A stretch of DNA of 12,351 nt from Bacteroidetes bacterium QS_8_68_15 (GCA_003023245.1 PXTR01000036.1:1-12351); one strand, 5' to 3'; shown: positions 1-7,752, numbered from the stretch's first letter. The notes: a model not told the origin generated them from the sequence alone. Translations and numbers: made by a program.

Positions 1-1586
1 AGGCCACCGACCGCCTGAACCTGACGCTGGGCCTGCGCGCGGATCTGCCCTACCTGCCGGAGAGCCCGAGCTTCAATCCCACGGCCTTCGAGGCGTACGG
101 GCGCTCGACCGCGAGCGTCCCCAGCGGCTTCGACCAGTTGCTGTTCAGCCCGCGCTTCGGCTTCAACCTCGACGCCACCGGCCTGGCCTCCGACTTCAGC
201 ACACAGGTGCGCGGCGGGGCCGGCGTCTTTAGCGGGCGCCCGCCGTTCGTGTGGATCTCCAACCAGTACGCCAACACCGGCGTGGACTTCGCCAGCCTGC
301 GGTTCAACGGCACGCCCAGCGAGGTCTACACCGACGAGGACGGCAACTACGACCCCGACCAGCGCCTCTTTCCTGCCGAAAACCCCGGCGACCCGGCCAG
401 CCAGCCGCTCCCGGGCGAGTCGCCGGCCCTCTCGCCGGTGCAGACGACCAACGTCAGCCTCGTCTCTGAGGACTTCACCTACCCGCAGACGCTGCGCCTC
501 GACCTGGCGGTCGATCAGGAGCTGCCCGGCGGGCTCGTCGCCACGTTCGAAGGGCTCTACTCCAACACCCTCCGGGGCATCGCCTACCGCAACATCGAAC
601 TCCAGCGCGGCGGGGTGGGCGACTACGACGGCACGACGACCGCCTACGGCCGCCCCCTCTACGGCGACCGCAAGACCGCCCGCTTCACCGACGCCATCCT
701 GCTGGAGAACACCAGCAAGGGCCGCGAGTGGCTTGCCTCCATTCAGCTCCAGCGCGAGCGCAGCGGGGCCGAAGGCTTCGGCGGCTCGATCTCTTACACC
801 TACAACGACGCCGAGAACGTCAGCAACGGGAACGCGTTTATCGCCTTTTCGAACTGGAACGACTACGCCTTCGACGTGAACGACCAGGCGCTGGGCACCT
901 CCGACTACCAGGTGCAACATCGCTTCCTGGGCTACGGATCCTACCGCTTCACCTACGGGACGGGCGGGCGCTTCGGCACGACCGTCGGGCTCGTCTACGA
1001 GGGCAACAGCGGCAGCCCCTACTCCTGGATCTACGGCAACGACGCCAACGGCGACGGCGTGAACTTCAACGACCTGGCCTACGTCCCCGAAAGCGAAGGC
1101 GAAATCTTCGTCGCCCCCAGCGGCCCCAACGACACGCGCACCCCCGAGCAGCGGTGGACCCAGCTCGACGCTTACATCGAGGGCACCGAGGGACTCGGCG
1201 AGCTGCGCGGGAAGCCCCCGGAGCGCAACACGTCGAACTGGCCGTGGGTCAACATTCTCGACCTGCAGCTCACGCAGGACATCGCCACCTTCGGCGGGCA
1301 GCGCATCCGCATCAACGCCAACCTCGAAAACCTTTTCGCCTTCGCCGACGAGACGCTCGGGATCGAAAACGACCTGGGCACGCTCGAGACGCGCCAGTTC
1401 TCGACCATCTCGCTCTTCGGCTTCGACCGCTACATCAGCGAGGGCGACGTGGGCACCACCGTGGCTGGCCGCGTCGTCACCGAAGACGACCTCGGCAAGC
1501 CGGTCGTCACCTTCGACGAAGACCTCGTGACCGAACGGCTCGACGGCTCGGAGTTTACGCCCTCGGAGTTGACGAAGACCTCGTGA
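1..1586 (+). CDS. TonB-dependent receptor (Oar-like), 5'-partial, frameshifted at C-terminus
   Basis: This is the C-terminal part of an outer-membrane beta-barrel receptor that would import a substrate using TonB/ExbBD energy. The reading frame is open from base 3, so the gene starts upstream of the window and the plug domain is not visible; about 527 residues are present. Alternating aromatic/polar strands, loops rich in Asn/Asp/Gly/Tyr, and phrases such as LLFSPRFGFNLD, QVRGGAGVFSGRPPFVW and INANLENLF are typical of the barrel of Oar-like receptors that carry an N-terminal carboxypeptidase-regulatory-like domain. The frame ends early at TGA 1584-1586 because of an exact 56-bp tandem duplication. 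Without one copy the protein would run to TAG 1670-1672 and end in GVQYTF, a classical barrel end with terminal Phe. As written, the last 15 residues are replaced by LTKTS. The family assignment is firm; the substrate is unknown. The next gene starts about 180 bp downstream and encodes a lipoprotein that may be a surface partner. Confidence 0.85.
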   Translation, partial: ATDRLNLTLGLRADLPYLPESPSFNPTAFEAYGRSTASVPSGFDQLLFSPRFGFNLDATGLASDFSTQVRGGAGVFSGRPPFVWISNQYANTGVDFASLRFNGTPSEVYTDEDGNYDPDQRLFPAENPGDPASQPLPGESPALSPVQTTNVSLVSEDFTYPQTLRLDLAVDQELPGGLVATFEGLYSNTLRGIAYRNIELQRGGVGDYDGTTTAYGRPLYGDRKTARFTDAILLENTSKGREWLASIQLQRERSGAEGFGGSISYTYNDAENVSNGNAFIAFSNWNDYAFDVNDQALGTSDYQVQHRFLGYGSYRFTYGTGGRFGTTVGLVYEGNSGSPYSWIYGNDANGDGVNFNDLAYVPESEGEIFVAPSGPNDTRTPEQRWTQLDAYIEGTEGLGELRGKPPERNTSNWPWVNILDLQLTQDIATFGGQRIRINANLENLFAFADETLGIENDLGTLETRQFSTISLFGFDRYISEGDVGTTVAGRVVTEDDLGKPVVTFDEDLVTERLDGSEFTPSELTKTS

Positions 1587-1626
1587 CCGAACGGCTCGAC
1601 GGCTCGGAGTTTACGCCCTCGGAGTT
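1515..1626 (+). repeat. Exact 56-bp tandem duplication inside the receptor gene
   Basis: Bases 1515-1570 and 1571-1626 are identical over all 56 positions, head to tail. The first base outside differs on each side (C versus T before, T versus G after), so the unit is exactly 56 bp. As 56 is not a multiple of 3, the extra copy shifts the receptor frame and creates the stop at 1584. The unit encodes DEDLVTERLDGSEFTPSE plus part of a codon. A smaller 15-bp near-repeat (CTCGGAGTTTAC...) sits at 1603-1632 and encodes SEFTPSEFTS. The event looks recent because the copies have not diverged. Confidence 0.97.
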
Positions 1627-1672
1627 TACCTCGCGCTGGCGCCTGCGCCTCGGCGTGCAGTACACGTTTTAG
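1587..1672 (+). pseudogene. Displaced 3' end of the receptor gene (last beta strand)
   Basis: After the premature stop, the original receptor frame continues one frame over to TAG 1670-1672. It encodes ERLDGSEFTPSEF, then TSRWRLRLGVQYTF. Alternating residues and a C-terminal Phe are the usual BAM-recognition signature of an outer-membrane barrel's final strand. This is therefore the genuine C-terminus, no longer in frame with the body of the gene. It would be rejoined by loss of one 56-bp copy or by a net gain that restores the frame. Confidence 0.8.
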
Positions 1673-1768
1673 GGTTGGTTGAAGGGGACAGGGCCGACCA
1701 CGGGGGGGCGCCCTTACTTGCTTTACCGTACGCCCATACTCCCGATTCCCACACTCCTCCCACGCGCC

Positions 1769-2872
1769 ATGCTTTTCTGCGCTTCTCGTTCGTTTCGTTT
1801 GGCCGCCCCGGCGCTGCTCGTCGGCGCGCTCGTCGTGTGGGCCGGCTGCGACTCTTCCGGCGGCGACGACGACGAGGCCGGCGGTGCGCAGGCGACTGTG
1901 CAGTTCACCGACGCCGAGGTGTCGGTGGCCGAGGAAGACAGCGCGGGCGCCGAGGTGCCCGTCACCATCAGCAACCCGCCCGACGGCGAAACGGTGACCG
2001 CCGAGGTGCTCTTCGCCAGCGGCAGCAGCAGCGCCGACTTCGCCGACCTCAACCTCGAGAATCTCGACGAGGAGGGGCTCTACCGCGGCAGCGGCGGCGA
2101 CACGACCGCCTACGTTGTCGATACGGTCGCCTTCGCTCCCGGCGCCGAGGACGGCGCCACGCGCACAGTGTCGTTTTCGATCACGGACTCGACTTTCGAG
2201 GCGCAGGAAACCGCGCGCTTCGCGCTGCAAAACGTCAGCGGGGCGCAGATCGGCAGCGCGACCACGGCGACCGTCGGCGCGCCGAGCGAACTTGCGGTCG
2301 TGATCGAGTCGGAGGGGAGCGAGACGTTCGTCGCGGCGGACTTCTCCGACGGAACCCTCGCCCCGCTCGTGCCCGTCAGCGTGGCCAGCAGCGCCAACTG
2401 GGGCACCTCCAGCAGCGGCGCTCCTTTCGACCTCATCGAATCGCCGTACGCTGTTATCAACGCTTTCGACTCCGACGAGCCGGCCAACGACTGGCTTATC
2501 ACACCCGCCGCCTACGACTTTAGCCCGTTCGATACGGTGACGCTCTCCTTTGCCAATGCCACCAACTTCAACGACGAGGGGCTGGAGGGGGCGGAGGCCC
2601 TGCGGGTGAAAGTCTCTACCGACTACGAGGGGGAAGGCAACCCCGAAGAGGCCAACTGGACCGACGTGTCCGACCGCATCGACTACTCGGGCGGGGGGTA
2701 CGAGTTCGTGGAAACCGAAGTCGACCTCTCGGACTTCACCGACGAGGACGCGCCGGTGTACGTGGCTTTTCAGTACATCAGCTCCGGCACCGGGGCCGGG
2801 TCGTCGGAGGTCTGGGAGATCGACAACGTCGAGCTCGTCGGCAGCATCGACATTCCCGGTGAAGGCGAGTAA
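1769..2872 (+). CDS. Surface lipoprotein with Calx-beta-like and choice-of-anchor-J-like domains
   Basis: Predicted lipoprotein of 367 residues. The ATG at 1769 was chosen because it places a clean signal peptide directly at the start: R7-R10, a hydrophobic core, then the lipobox VVWAGC with lipidated Cys27. The in-frame extension back to 1679 would add only unlikely leader residues. After Cys27 comes an acidic tether (DSSGGDDDE), which resembles the Bacteroidota lipoprotein export signal for surface display. Residues about 42-170 read as a Calx-beta-like beta sandwich (VSVAEEDSAGAEVPVTI, then RTVSFSITDSTFEAQETARFAL). Residues about 180-362 read as a choice-of-anchor-J/jelly-roll domain (NDWLITPAAYDFSPFDTVTLSF, VYVAFQYISSG, VWEIDNVELVG), a fold often found in adhesive or ligand-binding surface proteins. 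No catalytic motif is seen. It lies 60 bp before a second lipoprotein and is probably co-transcribed with it. The exact ligand is unknown. Confidence 0.85.
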   Translation: MLFCASRSFRLAAPALLVGALVVWAGCDSSGGDDDEAGGAQATVQFTDAEVSVAEEDSAGAEVPVTISNPPDGETVTAEVLFASGSSSADFADLNLENLDEEGLYRGSGGDTTAYVVDTVAFAPGAEDGATRTVSFSITDSTFEAQETARFALQNVSGAQIGSATTATVGAPSELAVVIESEGSETFVAADFSDGTLAPLVPVSVASSANWGTSSSGAPFDLIESPYAVINAFDSDEPANDWLITPAAYDFSPFDTVTLSFANATNFNDEGLEGAEALRVKVSTDYEGEGNPEEANWTDVSDRIDYSGGGYEFVETEVDLSDFTDEDAPVYVAFQYISSGTGAGSSEVWEIDNVELVGSIDIPGEGE

Positions 2873-2932
2873 GGCCCGACGGCGACCGCGCGCTGCGTCT
2901 TTTCTCTGTCTCACGCTTATTTCCCTGTTCTC

Positions 2933-3946
2933 ATGCGCACGACGCTCTCGAACGCTTCGCTCCGCGGCGCTCTGGCGCTGGGCGCGCTGCTGGTCTTCGC
3001 CGCCGGCTGCGACAGCGGCGGGGACGACCCGGCCGACGACCTCGGCGACAACACGTCGTTTGCTTTCGCCGCGCCCGGCGACACCGTCACGGCCTACGGG
3101 GCGCTGGAGGAGTACGACGTGGAAGTCACGCTCGACGACCCAGGCTACCAGGAGGGCCTGCGCGTGACCGCTGCCTTCGACGAGGGCGCCAGCTCGCTGC
3201 CCTTCGAGGCGCTGATCGGGGCGCCGCGCGACACGACGTTCACGTTTCCGCAGAGCGCGACGGCGGGGGCGTCGCGGACGTTCTCGTTTTCGGTGGAGCG
3301 GGGCGTCACCGGCGTCGGCGACCGGGTCGTCTACACGCTGCAAGACGCCGGCGGAGGAAGCGTCGGCGAAGGGACGTTCACGCTGCGTTTCGGGGCGCTG
3401 TCCGTCGCCGAGGCGCGGCAGCAGCCGCTGGGATCCGGGGTCACCACCGAAGGCGTCTTCACGCGCATCGAAGGGGCGAACGCGCGCATCCAGTCGCCCG
3501 GCGGCCCCACCGGCGCGCTGGGGGCGTTCAACGGACTGCTTCAAATCGGCGACGACGTGTCCGTCGAGCTCATTGAGGAAGATGCCAGCCTGCCGGAGGT
3601 GCAAAGCGTGGCGTCGCTGGCGGCCCTGCAAGGCGCCAGCGGGGAGGAGTACGAGAGCGAGCTGGTGCGCGTCGAGGGGCTGTCCGTGCCCGATTCGGTC
3701 TCCGGTCCCTTCTCCGCCGGCGGCGGCGACGGCTTCGGAAACTACCCCGTCACCGACGGCGACGGTAGCGAGGCCATCCTGCGCATCACCGACGACTCCT
3801 TCTACGACGGCGAGCCGATTCCCGACGAGTCGTTCGCCTTTTCCGGCGTCATCGGGCAGTTCAGCGGCTCGGACGACCCCTCAGTGAACGAAGGCTACCA
3901 GCTGCTGCCGCTCCGCGAAGGCGACCTCCTCTACTCGGGCGAGTGA
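2933..3946 (+). CDS. Surface lipoprotein with OB-like (DUF5689/YhcR-type) domain, internally shortened
   Basis: Predicted lipoprotein of 337 residues. The signal peptide ends in the lipobox LVFAAGC (Cys26), followed by the acidic tether DSGGDDPADD, which closely matches that of the preceding lipoprotein. Residues about 40-150 form an all-beta, Calx-beta-like domain. Residues about 155-335 match the OB-like domain that occurs twice in the downstream nuclease: SVAEARQQ, EGVFTRIEGANARIQ, FNGLLQI, EYESELVRVEGLS, DEPIP-like and GYQLLPLRE. Compared with those copies, about 30-32 residues are missing between TGA (193-195) and FNG (199-201). This removes the GLVVR strand and the PGDRLRVTG strand. Such domains in Bacteroidota secreted proteins are thought to bind nucleic acid or other ligands, but binding here is unproven. 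A strong intrinsic terminator follows the stop, so this gene probably closes a transcript that includes the upstream lipoprotein. Confidence 0.83.
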   Translation: MRTTLSNASLRGALALGALLVFAAGCDSGGDDPADDLGDNTSFAFAAPGDTVTAYGALEEYDVEVTLDDPGYQEGLRVTAAFDEGASSLPFEALIGAPRDTTFTFPQSATAGASRTFSFSVERGVTGVGDRVVYTLQDAGGGSVGEGTFTLRFGALSVAEARQQPLGSGVTTEGVFTRIEGANARIQSPGGPTGALGAFNGLLQIGDDVSVELIEEDASLPEVQSVASLAALQGASGEEYESELVRVEGLSVPDSVSGPFSAGGGDGFGNYPVTDGDGSEAILRITDDSFYDGEPIPDESFAFSGVIGQFSGSDDPSVNEGYQLLPLREGDLLYSGE

Positions 3947-3987
3947 GTGCGCCGCTTCTGCCCGCCGATTACGTTTCCTCTTGCGCG

Positions 3988-4024
3988 AAGAGGCGGCTTT
4001 GTTCTGATCGAGGCCGCCTTTTTC
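3988..4024 (+). terminator. Intrinsic terminator after the second lipoprotein gene
   Basis: An AGGCGGC (3991-3997) / GCCGCCT (4013-4019) stem is extended by A-T and G-T pairs on the outside and followed by a run of five T (4019-4023). It starts about 40 bp after the lipoprotein stop and ends about 45 bp before the nuclease start. It therefore separates the lipoprotein transcript from the nuclease gene. Confidence 0.75.
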
Positions 4025-4058
4025 GTTTCACGGCTCTCCTTCCCTTTCCCTTTTCGTC

Positions 4059-4088
4059 TCTCGAAAAATGACCTTGTCTCGAAAAATG
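4059..4088 (+). repeat. 18-bp direct repeat carrying two in-frame ATG starts
   Basis: TCTCGAAAAATG occurs at 4059-4070 and again at 4077-4088, with a period of 18 bp. The similarity extends past the ATG (ACCTTG / GCTTTG). Each copy ends in an in-frame ATG of the nuclease gene, six codons apart. There is no Shine-Dalgarno, but each start has the same A-rich stretch just before it, so both can be used. Confidence 0.8.
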
Positions 4089-7000
4089 GCTTTGACGCTC
4101 CGTCTGCTGCGACGCCCGCTTGCACTTTCCGCGTTGCTGCTCCCGCTGCTCCTGCTGCTCGCCGCCGCGCCTCCAGCCGCGCAGGCGCAGCAGAAAGTCT
4201 CCATCGCCGAGGCGCGCCAGCAGGGCACCGGCGCGACCGTGACCGTCGACGGCGTGGTGACGCGCGCCTTCGGCGACTTCGTGCGCTTCCAGGACCAGAG
4301 CGGAGCCACCGGCGCGAGCGGCCTCGTCGTTCGCCAGACCTCCGGCGACTTCTACGACGACATCCAGGACGGCCTCCTCCGGCCCGGCACGCGGCTGACG
4401 GTTACGGGCACGATCTCCGAGTTCAACGGGCTGCTCCAGATCAACGAGGGCGACCTGAGCAGCTACTCGGTCGACGGGCAGGGCGAGGCGCCTGCGCCGC
4501 AGCGAATCTCCCTCCAGGAGCTTCAGAGCAACGGCGGCGACTACGTCAGCGAGCTAGTGCGGGTGGAGGACCTGCGCTTTACCAACCCCGGCAGCCGCTT
4601 CGCGAACGACCAGTCCTACGAGGTGACTGACGGCACGGCCACGCTGACCTTTCGCGTGCAGGGAGCCGACGAGACGACGCTGGCGGGCACGCCCATTCCG
4701 GCCGATTCGTTCACCTACACGGGCCTGTCGAGCGTCTTCAACCCCGACTATCTCGACGAGGCGGCCTACCAGCTCATCCCCGTGCGCAACACCGACATCG
4801 GCGCTCCGCGCGTGGGCTTTTCTCCGCGCTACGCCCTCGCCTACGAGCAGGGCGGCGACGCCGACGACACCCTCGCGGTGCGCGCCGCCGGGCTGACGAG
4901 CGACGAGACGCTCACCGTGACGCTCACCGTCTCCGACGAGGGCACCGCCCGCAGCGGCGAGTTGACGGGAGCCGTCGAGCAGCAGCTGACCTTTTCCGGA
5001 GACGATCCGACGGCGAAGACGGCGGCCCTCGCGGCGGCGGACGACGACGAGGAAGAAGGGGTCGAGCGGTTGGAGGTCGCCCTTTCCAGCAGCAGCGACT
5101 TCCTTTCCGGCGGGCGCTTCACGTTCTGGATCCTTGACGACCCGACCGCGCAGACGACCCTCTACGCCGGGATGGAGGGGGCGTCCCTGCTGGAGCAGTT
5201 GCGTGAGGACTTCGCCTCCAGCGCCGACGGGGCGCCCGGGCCGCCGACCCTCGGCTACGACGTGGCCCGCGACACGCTCTACGACACGATCTTCAACCAG
5301 GGCGGCGGCGTCGTGCGCGGCTACTACACCGGCCTGCGCGCCACGCTCGAACCGGGCGAGGACCCCAGCAACGCCATGAGCGACGACGACGTCAACGCCG
5401 AGCACCTGTGGCCCCGAAGCAAGGGGGCGGGGAACGAACCGGCGCTCTCGAACATGCACATCCTCGCGCCGACCTGGGCCCCGGCCAACAGCGCGCGCTG
5501 CAACTACCCCTACAGCGAAATCGCCGACGACCAGACCGAACGCTGGTTCGGCGCCGACGGCTCCAGCAGCGTCGAGCAGACGAACGCGCCGCCGGAGTCG
5601 GAGCGCGACGCCTTCAGCGAGGTCATCGGCAACGACTGCGGCAACCCCAGCCCGGACGGCGTGTTCGAGCCGCGCGAACAAGTCGAGGGCAACGTTGCGC
5701 GCAAGGCGTTTTACTTCGTGATGGCGTACCCGGGCCGCGCCAGCGGGTCCTTCTTCGACGAGCAGCAGGCCACGCTGCGCCGCTGGAACGACCGCGACCC
5801 GGTGAGCGCCACCGAGCAGCGCCGCAACGTGCTGATCGCCAGTCAGCAGGGCAACGAGCTGAATCCCTTCCAGCTCGACTCCACGCTCGCGCGCCGCGCC
5901 TTCTTCTCCGACGACGGCGGCGGGGGGGACGACGTGCTCACCATCGCTCAGGCGCGCGGGCAACTCAACGACAACGTCGTCACCGTCGAGGGCGTCTTCA
6001 CGCGGCTCGAAGGCTCGAACGCGCGCATCCAGGACGAAAGCGGGGCCACCGGCGCGAGCGGGCTGGTGGTGCGCTCCGACGCGCTCGAACGCGACATCGA
6101 AAGCGGGGCCGTCGAGCCGGGCGACCGCCTGCGCGTGACCGGTCCGCTCGACACGTACGTCGGGCTCCGCCAGCTCAACGCCGGAAGCGACGCCGGCAGC
6201 CTCAGCTATGAAGTCATTGAGGACGGCGCGGGCCTGCCCCCGGCGCAACTCGTGACGGTGAGCGAGCTGGCCGACAGCGGCGAAAACTACGAAAGCGAGC
6301 TGGTCCGCGTCGCCAGCCTCAGCATCGACGCCGGCGGGGACAGCACCTTTTCCGCCGGCGGCGCGGAGGGCAACTACGAAACCACCGGGCCCGGCGGCGA
6401 CCCGATCACGCTGCGCATTCCCGGCTCGGGTTCCTTCTACGCCGACGAGCCGATTCCCGAGACGCCCCGCTCGTTCCGCGGCGTAGCCGGGCAGTTCGGC
6501 ACCGACGGCCCCGACAACGGCTACCAGCTTCTGGCCATCCGCGAGCGCGACCTCTTCGAGGGCGAGCCGGGGCTTCTGGCGGTGAACGAATTTCTCGCCG
6601 CCCCCGACGATCTCGACCTCAACGGCGACGGCGCGTCCGACGAGGGCGACGAGTTCGTCGAAATCGTCAACACGACGGGCGACCCGTTCGTGCTGGGCGG
6701 CTACCGGATCAGCACCGAGAGCGGCGGCGAGACGTACACCGTTCCCGAAGGCGTGACGCTGGAGCCGAACCGGGGTGCGACGGTGCTGGGCGACGGTGCG
6801 CTCGCGGGCGACGAGGCCGGCGGCTTCGTCGACGATGGGCTGCCGGCGCTGCCCGACGAGGGAGCCGCCATTCGGCTGACGAGTCCGACGAGCGGCGTGA
6901 TGCAGTCGGCGGCGTACGGCAGCGAAGGGCCCGTCTCGCAGCAGGCGGGCGTGTCGAGCGCGCGCAACCCCAACGGCACGGGCGCCTTCGCGCTGCAAAA

Positions 7001-7643
7001 CACCTTCGGCGTCATGGAAAACGAGAGCGCCGGGCAGAACAACGTCAGCGGCGCGGCGCTGCCGGTGGCGTTCGCCGGCGCACCGCAGGTGGCGGAGGTG
7101 GAGCCGCGCGCGGTGGTGCTGACGTGGCGCACGCTCTCGGAGACCGGCAACGCCGGCTTCCGCGTGCAGCATCGGCGCGAACAGGCGAGCGGCTGGACGA
7201 CGACTTCCTCCGACGCGCTGGTGCCCAGCAAGGCCGAGGGCGGCGACAGCGACGGAGGGCACACGTACCGCCATCGCGTCGACGGGCTCGCGCCGGGGCG
7301 ATACGTCTTTCGCATCCAGCAGGTCGACCGCGCGGGCGGCGCGTCGACCGGCCCGGCGATGACGCAGGCGGTCGAGGTCGGCCGGAGCGAGGGCTTCGCG
7401 CTGCGCGCCGCGTACCCAAATCCGTTGCGCGCCGGAGGCACGGCCACCCTCGAGTACAGCGCCGCGGCGAGCGCCGAGGTCGAGGCGGCGCTCTACAACA
7501 GCCTCGGGCGGCGCGTGCGCACGCTTCAGGCGAAAAGCGGCGCCATCCGCGTCGAGGCGCGCGGCCTGGCCAGCGGCCTCTACTTCGTGCGGCTCTCGGC
7601 CGGAGACCGAACGGCGACCCAGTCGGTCACGCTCGTCCGCTGA
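4068..7643 (+). CDS. Secreted multidomain endonuclease I with T9SS sorting domain
   Basis: A 1191-residue protein predicted to be exported by Sec and passed through the outer membrane by the type IX system. Residues 1-40 are a signal peptide (RR, Leu-rich core, AQA before the cut). Residues about 43-246 are OB-like copy A. Residues about 247-365 are Calx-beta-like with an acidic stretch (AAADDDEEEG). Residues about 370-615 are endonuclease I of the EndA/Vvn beta-beta-alpha-metal type: NAEHLWP with His446 as likely general base, SNMHILAP (His464), NSARCNYPY (Asn474, Arg477, Asn479), and GNVARKAFYF. Residues about 624-831 are OB-like copy B. Residues about 836-980 are a lamin-tail domain (VNEFLA, DEFVEIVN). 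Residues about 1000-1107 are FN3-like. Residues about 1110-1191 form the sorting domain with YPNP and GLYFVRL. The nuclease should cut DNA and/or RNA outside the cell. Endonuclease I enzymes are usually about 230-300 residues, so most of this protein is accessory modules. The start at 4086 is an alternative. Confidence 0.92.
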   Translation: MTLSRKMALTLRLLRRPLALSALLLPLLLLLAAAPPAAQAQQKVSIAEARQQGTGATVTVDGVVTRAFGDFVRFQDQSGATGASGLVVRQTSGDFYDDIQDGLLRPGTRLTVTGTISEFNGLLQINEGDLSSYSVDGQGEAPAPQRISLQELQSNGGDYVSELVRVEDLRFTNPGSRFANDQSYEVTDGTATLTFRVQGADETTLAGTPIPADSFTYTGLSSVFNPDYLDEAAYQLIPVRNTDIGAPRVGFSPRYALAYEQGGDADDTLAVRAAGLTSDETLTVTLTVSDEGTARSGELTGAVEQQLTFSGDDPTAKTAALAAADDDEEEGVERLEVALSSSSDFLSGGRFTFWILDDPTAQTTLYAGMEGASLLEQLREDFASSADGAPGPPTLGYDVARDTLYDTIFNQGGGVVRGYYTGLRATLEPGEDPSNAMSDDDVNAEHLWPRSKGAGNEPALSNMHILAPTWAPANSARCNYPYSEIADDQTERWFGADGSSSVEQTNAPPESERDAFSEVIGNDCGNPSPDGVFEPREQVEGNVARKAFYFVMAYPGRASGSFFDEQQATLRRWNDRDPVSATEQRRNVLIASQQGNELNPFQLDSTLARRAFFSDDGGGGDDVLTIAQARGQLNDNVVTVEGVFTRLEGSNARIQDESGATGASGLVVRSDALERDIESGAVEPGDRLRVTGPLDTYVGLRQLNAGSDAGSLSYEVIEDGAGLPPAQLVTVSELADSGENYESELVRVASLSIDAGGDSTFSAGGAEGNYETTGPGGDPITLRIPGSGSFYADEPIPETPRSFRGVAGQFGTDGPDNGYQLLAIRERDLFEGEPGLLAVNEFLAAPDDLDLNGDGASDEGDEFVEIVNTTGDPFVLGGYRISTESGGETYTVPEGVTLEPNRGATVLGDGALAGDEAGGFVDDGLPALPDEGAAIRLTSPTSGVMQSAAYGSEGPVSQQAGVSSARNPNGTGAFALQNTFGVMENESAGQNNVSGAALPVAFAGAPQVAEVEPRAVVLTWRTLSETGNAGFRVQHRREQASGWTTTSSDALVPSKAEGGDSDGGHTYRHRVDGLAPGRYVFRIQQVDRAGGASTGPAMTQAVEVGRSEGFALRAAYPNPLRAGGTATLEYSAAASAEVEAALYNSLGRRVRTLQAKSGAIRVEARGLASGLYFVRLSAGDRTATQSVTLVR

Positions 7644-7752
7644 GGCGGCCTCGCGGCCAACTTTTCGGGCTGGTGAGCGTACGTGCGAGTGGGTGGAAGG
7701 ACATGCCACCCATCTCCCCTCCGTGCCTCAAGCGTGATCTTTCGCCGTCCAT

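Noticed and set aside
728..1580. A second + strand open frame overlapping the receptor
   Set aside because: Its product is Arg-rich nonsense until it joins the true receptor end after 1587; only that tail is real, and it is reported separately.
1700..1730. A possible terminator in the G-rich stretch after the receptor gene
   Set aside because: Only about five base pairs (AGGGC/GCCCT) can form and no T-run follows.
1430..3631. A 733-codon minus-strand open frame across the receptor end and both lipoproteins
   Set aside because: It spans three + strand genes and their spacers, has Arg-rich low-complexity composition and no domain; it is a GC-bias shadow.
4554..7709. A 1051-codon open frame on the minus strand opposite the nuclease gene
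   Set aside because: It is antisense to a gene with clear domains, is Arg/Ala/Val-rich without recognisable motifs, and is the expected shadow of GC-rich third positions.
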